A stretch of 5,094 bases of DNA, taken from contig JAIFNF010000048.1 in the NCBI GenBank assembly GCA_020047885.1, forward strand, positions 1 to 5,094. The letters are read 5' to 3'. The first letter of the stretch is position 1; each line of letters starts with the position of its first letter. Shown here piece by piece: positions 1-4,991 of this stretch. Under the pieces are notes generated by a model that was not told the origin of the DNA, did not search any database, and worked only from the letters and a program-made list of their open reading frames with translations. The DNA is from Gammaproteobacteria bacterium (GTDB lineage: Bacteria; Pseudomonadota; Gammaproteobacteria; Competibacterales; Competibacteraceae). Position numbers and translations under genes: made by a program.

Positions 1-304
1 CACTCACCAGCGGCAGATACTCCAGCATTAACCAAGCGTATTCACCGGCGACGCCAGACCCGACCGGTTCAGGCACCCGCACGGTTCGGGTCGCCGCGAG
101 TTCAGCCAGACCCGCGGCTTCGGCCTCAAACCCGGGCAGGCAAGCCGCGGCGTTGACTTTGACGAAGAAGGTCCGCTGGCCGTCGCTGATGCGCCACGCC
201 TGGTTGATGCAGCCGCCGGCGAGCGGCTGGCGCTGACGGATGATCAAGGGCTGTCCGGTAACGGCGTCGATAGACGCTTCGAGTGCCGTCCAAAGATCGG
301 TCAT
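1..304 (-). CDS. Fructosamine kinase family protein, N-terminal part (runs off left edge)
   Basis: This is the first 101 residues of a protein of the fructosamine-3-kinase / YniA family. Such enzymes phosphorylate sugar adducts on protein lysines so that they fall off (protein deglycation) in the cytoplasm. The sequence shows a glycine-rich nucleotide loop (L-A-G-G-C-I-N-Q-A-W-R, residues 28-38), the ATP-binding lysine strand F-F-V-K-V-N (K49), and F-E-A-E-A-x-G-L (E62, expected to pair with K49). V-R-V-P-E-P-V and W-L-M-L-E-Y-L-P-L follow, all in the family order. The catalytic C-terminal lobe lies outside the window. An in-frame ATG three codons upstream (at 313) is an alternative start. 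The start at 304 has AAGG about 10 nt upstream, whereas at 313 AAGG lies almost against the start codon; a stronger GAGGAGG at 336-330 is too far from either. The family call is firm; the physiological substrate is not known. Confidence 0.9.
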   Translation of the reverse strand, partial: MTDLWTALEASIDAVTGQPLIIRQRQPLAGGCINQAWRISDGQRTFFVKVNAAACLPGFEAEAAGLAELAATRTVRVPEPVGSGVAGEYAWLMLEYLPLVS

Positions 305-387
305 GATGGGCATACCTTGGCGTGGGGAACCTCCTCGTGATCGCCATCCAGGCGTTTCACACGGTGATCCTGATCAAAATACTCCGG

Positions 388-416
388 TTTTCCCCAGGGA
401 GCGCAAGCCGTACAAT
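388..416 (+). promoter_or_regulatory. Possible promoter for the ADP-ribosylglycohydrolase gene
   Basis: TACAAT at 411-416 matches the sigma-70 -10 consensus at five of six positions. The -35 region at 17 nt spacing (TTTTCC, 388-393) is poor. A transcript starting near 423 would carry a leader of about 180 nt including the hairpins at 434-458. This is a weak call that rests on the -10 box alone. Confidence 0.2.
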
Positions 417-433
417 AAAAAGCTGATGAGCTG

Positions 434-458
434 CCTCGGTTCCGAACCCGAGGAACCG
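434..458. repeat. Overlapping inverted repeats forming two mutually exclusive hairpins
   Basis: CCTCGG (434-439) pairs with CCGAGG (448-453). The overlapping CGGTTCC (437-443) pairs perfectly with GGAACCG (452-458). The two stems share bases and cannot form together. No T-run follows on the plus strand, so it is not a standard terminator for plus transcription. On the minus strand a short T-run (from AAAAA at 417-421) lies beyond the hairpin, but no minus-strand gene ends there. It could be a leader RNA element or a protein-binding site. Confidence 0.45.
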
Positions 459-605
459 TAATCCAGCCGATCAGGCGCGGTTCTCAGCGAGTGCCGAGAC
501 CGTATTGATCCGGTGTTCCTATTGTCACTGCCGCGACTTGAAAGCCCCGACCGCCAGGCCCAACCCACCGGCCACTTATCAACGACACGGAGACCCTGCC
601 ACCCT

Positions 606-1373
606 ATGATTGGCGCGATAGCTGGAGATATCATCGGTTCGGTGTACGAACACCACCCGATTAAAACCAAAGACTTTCCCCTGTTTCATCGCCGTGCCCG
701 GTTCACCGATGACAGTGTATTGACCGTGGCCGTATCGGACGCGATTCTCACCGGACGGCCTTACCACGAGACGGTCCGGGAATGGGGTCGTCGCTATCCT
801 CAGGCCGGTTATGGCGGATCGTTTCTGGAGTGGCTGCATGCAGAGGATCCCCGGCCCTATCACAGTTGGGGGAACGGTTCGGCGATGCGGGTGAGCGCGG
901 TGGGCTGGGCGTTCACCACGGAGGAGGAGGTCTTGCGCCAAGCGCGCCACAGCGCCGAAATTACGCATAATCATCCCGAAGGCATTAAAGGCGCACAGGC
1001 GACCGCACTTGCCCTCTATCTGGCTCGCACCGGTGTGGCGAAGGAAGAAATCCGCGCCCGCCTGCAAAACGGGTTCGGCTATGACTTGGCGCGGACGGTG
1101 GCGGCGATCCGTCCCCATTATGCCTTTGACGTGTCCTGTCAAGGCACGGTACCCGAAGCCTTGATCGCGTTCTTTGAGGCGGATTCCTACGAGGACACGG
1201 TCCGTAACGCCGTTTCTCTTGGGGGCGATAGCGACACGCTCGCCTGCATTGCCGGCAGTATTGCCGAGGCGTTCTACGGCGGTGTGCCCGAGACGGTCCG
1301 GGCCGAAGTCCAGGCCCGCTTAACGCCTGATTTGTGGCAGCGGGTAGCGGCGTTTGAACAGCGCTATTGTTAG
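606..1373 (+). CDS. ADP-ribosylglycohydrolase family protein (DraG/ARH-like)
   Basis: A 255-residue cytoplasmic protein of the ADP-ribosylglycohydrolase fold. The family removes ADP-ribose from modified side chains (or hydrolyses related ADP-ribose linkages) using a two-metal site. Visible motifs in order are G-A-I-A-G-D-I-I-G-S-x-Y-E (3-15), F-T-D-D-S (T34, D35, D36, metal ligands), G-N-G-S-A-M-R (89-95), T-H-N-H-P-E-G (120-126) and G-G-D-S-D-T (206-211, the second metal-binding cluster with D208, D210 and T211). All key residues are present, so it should be active. The length fits the compact bacterial members. I start at 606 because the protein then opens directly with the conserved motif; GGAG at 589-592 is a distant but possible ribosome site. 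The next gene starts 124 nt downstream, probably as a separate unit. There is no adjacent ADP-ribosyltransferase in view, so the substrate is unknown. Confidence 0.92.
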   Translation: MIGAIAGDIIGSVYEHHPIKTKDFPLFHRRARFTDDSVLTVAVSDAILTGRPYHETVREWGRRYPQAGYGGSFLEWLHAEDPRPYHSWGNGSAMRVSAVGWAFTTEEEVLRQARHSAEITHNHPEGIKGAQATALALYLARTGVAKEEIRARLQNGFGYDLARTVAAIRPHYAFDVSCQGTVPEALIAFFEADSYEDTVRNAVSLGGDSDTLACIAGSIAEAFYGGVPETVRAEVQARLTPDLWQRVAAFEQRYC

Positions 1374-1448
1374 CCACCGCCAGCACGTGATTTCCGGTCA
1401 CGAACAGTATTGAGCAAGATTCGTATGGTGTTGTCGTGGAAACGCGGG

Positions 1449-1467
1449 TATCAATAAATGATAAGAT
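1449..1467 (+). promoter_or_regulatory. Candidate promoter/operator of the toxin-antitoxin operon
   Basis: TATCA-ATAAA-TGATA (1449-1463) is a perfect inverted repeat with 5-bp arms and a 5-nt centre. It overlaps TGA-TAAGAT (1459-1467), which resembles an extended -10 element and would give a short leader before the antitoxin start at 1498. No good -35 is present. VapBC-type antitoxins commonly repress their own operon by binding such palindromes, so a role as operator is plausible but inferred. Confidence 0.35.
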
Positions 1468-1497
1468 GGCTTGATTCACTACACAAGGAGACTAACT

Positions 1498-1731
1498 ATG
1501 ACTCTGGCTGAGACCATTTATCAACACAGTCTTTCTTTACCAGAATCAGCAGCGCGTGAAGTGCTGGATTTCATTCAATTCATGGAACAACGCTACCGCG
1601 TAACGGCGACGGATACACTTCCGCAGAATTTGACGCCTGAACAAAGAGCGGCCTATGCTCGCTTATCGCGTCTTCAAATTGACTGGGGGGGAAAACCGAT
1701 CACCGACCGGGATGAAGCCAATGCCCGCTGA
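1498..1731 (+). CDS. DUF2281/VapB-like antitoxin
   Basis: A 77-residue protein with the pattern of DUF2281-type antitoxins. The N-terminal T-L-A-E-x-I-Y (2-8) is followed by a helix L-P-E-S-A-A-R-E-V-L-D-F-I-Q-F-M-E-Q-R (14-32). The C-terminal tail is D-W-G-G-K-P-I-T-D-R-D (62-72) and ends in arginine. In such pairs the N-terminal part usually dimerises and binds DNA, and the tail wraps into the toxin's active site; that is family knowledge, not visible here. The ATG at 1498 is preceded by AAGGAG (1485-1490) at 7-nt spacing, clearly better than the in-frame TTG at 1471. The stop overlaps the toxin start by 11 nt, indicating translational coupling. A G7A4 run (1685-1695) near the 3' end is a potential slippage site. 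Confidence 0.85.
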   Translation: MTLAETIYQHSLSLPESAAREVLDFIQFMEQRYRVTATDTLPQNLTPEQRAAYARLSRLQIDWGGKPITDRDEANAR

Positions 1732-2143
1732 ACAACGCGCATTTATCGACAGCAATATTGTTCTCTACGCACTGGGAACCGAAGGTCAAAAACAACAAGC
1801 GGCGTGGCGCGTTCTTTTTCGGTTTCCATTGATTTCAGTCCAAGTCTTAAATGAGTGCAGTAATGTACTCATAAAAAAGCGAAAAATAGACAAATCTCTG
1901 GTGCGAAGCACATTGCAAGATATTCTAAAATTTGTCTCGGTAGAAGCTATTGGTATGCCCATCGTTGAAACCGCTTGGATTTTACTGGATCGCTACCGGT
2001 TTTCATACTTTGACAGCCTGATTTTGGCTTCTGCTCTAACTGCTGGTTGCCAAATTCTCTACTCCGAAGACTTGCAACACGGCCAAGTCATCGACGGGCG
2101 ATTGACGATTATTAACCCATTTTTGCCTGGCGACAGCCTATAA
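1721..2143 (+). CDS. PIN-domain toxin (VapC-like ribonuclease)
   Basis: A 140-residue PIN-domain protein, expected to be a Mg2+-dependent endoribonuclease held inactive by the preceding antitoxin. Acidic active-site residues are in the right places: F-I-D-S-N (D10), L-N-E-C-S-N-V-L (E45), F-D-S-L-I-L-A-S-A (D98) and L-Y-S-E-D-L-Q-H-G (E116/D117). The length is typical of VapC. I chose 1721 because the family's first strand begins a few residues later and GGGA lies about 8 nt upstream; an in-frame ATG at 1712 is possible. The frame stays open back to 1655 inside the antitoxin gene. Codon use is visibly A+T-richer (ATT, AAA, TTA, ATA) than in the flanking genes, consistent with horizontal acquisition. 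The RNA target is unknown. Confidence 0.9.
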   Translation: MPAEQRAFIDSNIVLYALGTEGQKQQAAWRVLFRFPLISVQVLNECSNVLIKKRKIDKSLVRSTLQDILKFVSVEAIGMPIVETAWILLDRYRFSYFDSLILASALTAGCQILYSEDLQHGQVIDGRLTIINPFLPGDSL

Positions 2144-2204
2144 GCGCCATACTGGCAAGGTCATTGTTGAATGTTAAGAACCAAAGCGACATAACCGGCC
2201 AGCC

Positions 2205-2621
2205 ATGAAGAGCAACAAACAGCGCCGTCAGGAAATCAAGGCGCACCGACTCCGGCGGATCGCGCAGAAAGCCCGGATCATCAACGCCCGACCGGTGGAT
2301 CGTCCTATTGGAACCGTGGCGGTCACGCCCGCCGTGTTACGGCCCACCAACAGCTACAGCATTCCCGATTTTGTCCAGCGTGGTTACTACCAGGATCGGC
2401 CTTTTCAGTGCAAGGATTGCGGCGTAGCAGAAATCTGGACGGCGGCACAACAGCAGTGGTGGTATGAACAGGCGCAAGGCGATGTCTGGACAGTAGCGGT
2501 GCGCTGCCGGGCGTGTCGCCAACAGGAACGGACGCGAAAAGTCGAAGCGCGACGGATTCATCTGGAGGGGTTGGCCATGAAGCAATCGCGCCGGGTACTG
2601 GAATCAGGAATCAGCACATGA
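2205..2621 (+). CDS. Zinc-ribbon domain protein (zf-trcl-like)
   Basis: A 138-residue protein with one zinc-ribbon module at about residues 60-105: G-Y-Y-Q-D-R-P-F-Q-C-K-D-C-G, then E-I-W-T-A-x-Q-Q-x-W-W-Y-E-x-A, then R-C-R-A-C-R. The four ligands are C69, C72, C101 and C104. This matches the pattern of the 'probable zinc-ribbon' family (zf-trcl), whose function is not established. The N-terminal 33 residues are rich in Arg and Lys, and the segment after the ribbon is also basic, which suggests nucleic-acid contact (inference). No good Shine-Dalgarno precedes the ATG at 2205, so expression may depend on an upstream transcript or be weak. Its stop overlaps the next start as ATGA, so it is co-translated with the HNH gene. 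The family is fairly sure; its role is unknown. Confidence 0.75.
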   Translation: MKSNKQRRQEIKAHRLRRIAQKARIINARPVDRPIGTVAVTPAVLRPTNSYSIPDFVQRGYYQDRPFQCKDCGVAEIWTAAQQQWWYEQAQGDVWTVAVRCRACRQQERTRKVEARRIHLEGLAMKQSRRVLESGIST

Positions 2622-2884
2622 GCCTTGACGCCCTTCTCTTTCAGCAAGGCGGGCGGTGTTTCTGCTGCGGCCAGTCGCTGCGGCGTGAAGAAGCCTCGGT
2701 AGATCATGTCATTCCGTCGAGCATGGGCGGAACCCGCACCGTGGATAACACGGTAGTCTGCTGCAAGACGGTCAACGCCTATTTTGGCAGCCTGTCGCCC
2801 AAACAAAAGCTGATGGTCATCTTGGCGTGGGGCAGGCAGTTACAGTGTCCGCGCCAACCCGCTGCTCAATCCAGCGTGAGTTGA
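2618..2884 (+). CDS. Small HNH endonuclease-like protein
   Basis: An 88-residue protein that consists almost entirely of an HNH-type metal finger. It has L-F-Q-Q-G-G-R-C-F-C-C-G (C14 and C17), V-D-H-V-I-P-S-S-M-G-G (D29-H30, the catalytic histidine region), and D-N-T-V-V-C-C-K (N44, C48, C49). The second zinc pair is atypical. Where many family members have C-x-x-C-N, this one reads C49-K-T-V52-N53, so the last cysteine is absent and C48 may substitute. The ATG (2618-2620) overlaps the stop of the zinc-ribbon gene by 4 nt and has its own AGGA (2606-2609) at 8-nt spacing. Starts further upstream in this frame would only read through the preceding gene. HNH proteins usually nick or cut DNA, but whether this one is active, and on what, cannot be told. 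Confidence 0.75.
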   Translation: MSLDALLFQQGGRCFCCGQSLRREEASVDHVIPSSMGGTRTVDNTVVCCKTVNAYFGSLSPKQKLMVILAWGRQLQCPRQPAAQSSVS

Positions 2885-2898
2885 TTATGTGGAGGACT

Positions 2899-2953
2899 GC
2901 AATCGAAAACGGTCATGACCGTAATGATTGCCGTCGTCGTTCCTTTCGATTGC
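2899..2953. repeat. Nested inverted repeat between convergent genes
   Basis: Outer arms GCAATCGAAA (2899-2908) and TTTCGATTGC (2944-2953) are perfect 10-bp complements. The loop opens with a perfect 14-bp palindrome, ACGGTCATGACCGT (2909-2922). In RNA this would give a stem carrying an inner hairpin. It starts 14 nt after the HNH stop and lies between converging genes. There is no T-run at either end, so an ordinary intrinsic terminator is unlikely. It may be a transcript-end stabiliser, a repeated intergenic element or a protein-binding site. Confidence 0.6.
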
Positions 2954-3005
2954 GATCCGCTACAGGTACTAGTGGCCTGGTTGCCCGATCGGATTAGGCA
3001 AGTTT

Positions 3006-3725
3006 TCATCGCCTGGTGAGAGGATTGTCGGAAACGCGCTCGGTCGCCACCACTCGATCCTCTTTTGCCGGTGCGTACCGCAACACCCGGCCATTCTCGA
3101 GGACCGATTCGAGTGCGACCCAGCGGCCGTTCGTGCGGTGATAAAAGACCTTAATATCGACGTTTTGCGGCTCGGCCAAAATGCGAAACCCCGTCACGGG
3201 TACTGTTCGATCGGCGATCTTCCGTTCCGACTCACCAAGGGGTTGAATCTTGACCGCAATCCATTCGCCGGTTTGGGTATTGAGCAAGCGCTCTTGTTTG
3301 AGAAATTGCTGATCCCAATAGGCGAAGCTCATCATGCAGTGGACTTGATGAATTCTGGTCTCATTCGGGGTCTCGATCGTGTAACCCTGCGTGGTTTTGT
3401 TCAAATCCACCGCATAGCGCGTGCCGTTGGCATCCGTTTCTGACTCGATCCGGTTCAGGCAACCGTTCCGCCAAGTTTCGATATTATTGTGGCGGTACCG
3501 GTAAACCGGCACGCGCAGGATTTTGACGTCGAACGAGGCCGCGCTGTCCACCATGTGTGTCGCGCCGCGCTGGGTAATCCGAAAGCGATGCACCCCGATA
3601 GGCTGATCGTCGAGCGATACGGCAAAGGTCAGTTCATCGTTCACCGATGCGGTCGCCATGCGCAGACCGGGTGCCGCCAGCAACACGATGACGGCACCCA
3701 CTAAAAGACGAGGGTTCATTTTCAT
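3006..3725 (-). CDS. DUF6134 family secreted protein
   Basis: A 239-residue exported protein of unknown function. It has a clear signal peptide: a basic start (M-K-M-N-P-R), a hydrophobic core at about residues 7-21, and an A-T-A cleavage motif near residue 26. The mature part opens with a strand-rich pattern, including L-D-D-Q-P-I-G-x-H-R-F, F-D-V-K-I-L-R-V-P-V-Y-R-Y-R-H and E-x-W-R-N-G-C-L, which I associate with the DUF6134 family. C86 and C129 could form a disulfide. Positions before and after suggest a lipocalin-like or beta-rich fold, but this is inference. The ATG at 3725 overlaps the stop of the DUF2878 gene by 4 nt (ATGA) and has GGGGAG 8 nt upstream, so the two are co-translated. 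It acts presumably in the periplasm or outer membrane. Confidence 0.8.
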   Translation of the reverse strand: MKMNPRLLVGAVIVLLAAPGLRMATASVNDELTFAVSLDDQPIGVHRFRITQRGATHMVDSAASFDVKILRVPVYRYRHNNIETWRNGCLNRIESETDANGTRYAVDLNKTTQGYTIETPNETRIHQVHCMMSFAYWDQQFLKQERLLNTQTGEWIAVKIQPLGESERKIADRTVPVTGFRILAEPQNVDIKVFYHRTNGRWVALESVLENGRVLRYAPAKEDRVVATERVSDNPLTRR

Positions 3726-4288
3726 ACCCGGATCTCCCCTGAGTCGTCAGCGATTTCCGGCGCACACAACGGGCTGGAGCGCCGGTCAGTGAGGCGCTGG
3801 GCGATCATGACCAATACCGGCGTGGTGATGGCCCAGCCGAGGGCGAGGGCGGCCAGCGCCATCGGTGGATGGTTGAAAGTGACGGCACCCAGATTGGCTC
3901 CGGCTAAATAGGCCAGCGGGCCACCCACCGCCCCAAACCCAAAGGCCAGCAGGTGGCGACCTTTAAACCGATTCATGCTGACGTTCAAGGTGGTTGCGAA
4001 GGCGACCCAGAGGGCGACCATCCAGTAAGGCGCAAGCATTGGATGCCACTGGCCGGAGGGGTAGGACAACCAACCCGTCGCAGTCAAAGTGGAATCGAAC
4101 ACCAGGCCGATCCCGGCCGCAATGGCCAGCAAGCTCAGCTCGGATTTGGGATCCCGCGTGCGTGCGAGGTGATAGGCCGCCACGACGGCGACCACAACCG
4201 GTCCGACCCAGGGCATCTCCCGGGCACCGCCCAATACGCAGGCGAACCAGGCGACCTGGAACAGAATAAAGTTCACGAGTATTGACAT
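3722..4288 (-). CDS. DUF2878 family integral membrane protein
   Basis: A 188-residue inner-membrane protein with about six hydrophobic segments (roughly residues 3-20, 27-42, 51-70, 85-103, 113-132 and 144-164). The opening N-F-I-L-F-Q-V-A-W-F-A-C-V-L-G-G is typical of DUF2878, as is the central D-S-x-L-x-x-x-G segment with W-L-S-Y-P and the P-Y-W-M-V-A-L-W-V-A-F stretch. No function is established. I start at 4288, where the family N-terminus begins; GGGA lies 7 nt upstream. The frame continues open upstream to 4603, but residues there do not belong to the family; the nearest 54 codons resemble the signal-peptide end of another gene. It is first in an operon with the DUF6134 gene. A DUF2177 gene diverges from it across a 703-bp spacer. 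Confidence 0.85.
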   Translation of the reverse strand: MSILVNFILFQVAWFACVLGGAREMPWVGPVVVAVVAAYHLARTRDPKSELSLLAIAAGIGLVFDSTLTATGWLSYPSGQWHPMLAPYWMVALWVAFATTLNVSMNRFKGRHLLAFGFGAVGGPLAYLAGANLGAVTFNHPPMALAALALGWAITTPVLVMIAQRLTDRRSSPLCAPEIADDSGEIRV

Positions 4289-4450
4289 CTTAGTTTCCCA
4301 AGTACCCTTGACGTGCGCCGCCGTCACTATTTTAGGTTCCGCTGCTATAGCCGTTGATCCCAACCAACCGGCGAATAACACTATTGGCCATGCATTGCGG
4401 AATGAGATTGACCGGGAAACTCCGATAGACCGGTCCTTCCCATAGAGCAT
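4289..4450 (-). pseudogene. Possible truncated 5' end of a small secreted-protein gene
   Basis: The 54 codons directly upstream of and in frame with DUF2878 read like a signal peptide and mature start. There is a basic stretch (S-R-S-I-S-F-R-N), a hydrophobic core (W-P-I-V-L-F-A-G-W-L-G) and A-I-A-A before a charged segment, followed by P-K-I-V-T-A-A-H-V-K-G-T-W-E-T-K. The tail resembles the start of small exported proteins of the 'V-x-G-T-W' kind, from memory only. Its codons (ATA, TTA, GCA, CCT) are A+T-richer than those of DUF2878. No credible start codon with a ribosome site is present (ATG at 4450 lacks one). It may be a gene remnant, or a genuine N-terminal extension of DUF2878. Confidence 0.3.
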
Positions 4451-4991
4451 CAGGCAGGGTCGCCAGTTCCAACGCCACCTGAACGGGCGTCTGCTCCCGA
4501 ACGCGGCCAGCGTCGCCGTTTGCCAGAGGGGCTGTCCCTGCTCACTGTAGGCATCGGGTCGGGAACCCATCAAGCGAAACCGTAAGCCACGGGAAAAGGG
4601 CATGGCTCATCGGGCGAAAGGGGCAACCAGTCCCCTCGTGGATCGACCGCTCCCGGTATTTTAGCCGGATTAGCCCGTTGAGCCGGTGTCCATCGGTTGC
4701 TATCCGCTGGCTCCCTGTTTTGGAGGTTTTGATGCTGGATTTTTCGCCAGTGGGCAAACCATCAAGCCCTACCCACGGTGAGCCGCAAGACTGGTAAACT
4801 TATCCCCAGTTTCGGTGGAAAACTTCCGGGCCACCGCCCGCACGAGGGTTGGACGGCAGGGGTCAGTACGCCCTCTGGCGCGTAGCTCAAAAAAATCGGC
4901 GATCCCAGTGCGACTGGAACGACCGAAGTGTGGTGCAAAATCACCAAGACCTGTGGTGTCAACAGGCACTTTCAGTGTAGGAGGTCATCGC
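4451..4991. other. Long divergent spacer without an intact gene
   Basis: I find no gene here that I can support. On the minus strand a frame open between stops (TGA at 4544-4542 to TAA at 4334-4332) has coding-like composition over its first 40 or so codons but no ATG start there. On the plus strand a 21-codon ORF (4732-4797) has a good GGAGG 5 nt before its ATG but no recognisable product. Near the right end are weak 5-bp inverted repeats (TGGTG/CACCA at 4931-4946; CCTGT/ACAGG at 4950-4966) that could belong to the control region of the DUF2177 gene. No clear sigma-70 promoter stands out. Confidence 0.5.
4979..4985 (+). promoter_or_regulatory. Strong ribosome binding site for the DUF2177 gene
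   Basis: AGGAGGT is a near-complete anti-16S match, 6 nt before the ATG. It is the strongest ribosome site of any gene in the window with a visible start, and it fixes this start codon. Confidence 0.85.

Larger units (their letters stand above)
305..605. other. Intergenic region between divergent kinase and ADP-ribosylglycohydrolase genes
   Basis: I see no convincing gene here; open frames on both strands lack coding character and family resemblance. The stretch must hold the promoters of both divergent genes. It contains a TGATC-CT-GATCA interrupted palindrome (365-376), a TACAAT -10-like box (411-416) and a strong pair of overlapping hairpins (434-458). The plus-strand frame stays open upstream of the glycohydrolase start, from a GTG at 513, but those 31 codons do not look like the family's N-terminus. 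Confidence 0.6.

Noticed and set aside
126..347. 73-codon minus-strand open frame
   Set aside because: It is an arginine-rich shadow in another frame of the fructosamine kinase gene, which has clear family motifs.
513..605. Upstream extension of the ADP-ribosylglycohydrolase from a GTG at 513
   Set aside because: The 31 extra residues have no family resemblance, and the conserved motif begins right at the ATG at 606.
1386..1402. CGTGA/TCACG hairpin after the ADP-ribosylglycohydrolase stop as a terminator
   Set aside because: Only 5 bp with a 7-nt loop and no following T-run.
2981..3006. TTGCC/GGCAA stem followed by GTTTT as a terminator for the HNH transcript
   Set aside because: The stem is short (5 bp) with an 11-nt loop and only four T, too weak to annotate.
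2914..3019. 34-codon plus-strand ORF beginning inside the nested palindrome
   Set aside because: No ribosome site, no recognisable motif, and it runs into the antisense end of the DUF6134 gene.
4916..4946. GGAAC followed about 20 nt later by TCACC as an extracytoplasmic-function sigma promoter for DUF2177
   Set aside because: The -10 part matches poorly and the spacing is long; it cannot be supported without conservation.
4762..4969. Two overlapping 66-codon minus-strand open frames upstream of DUF2177
   Set aside because: No family resemblance and no ribosome site seen; most likely chance frames in the spacer.
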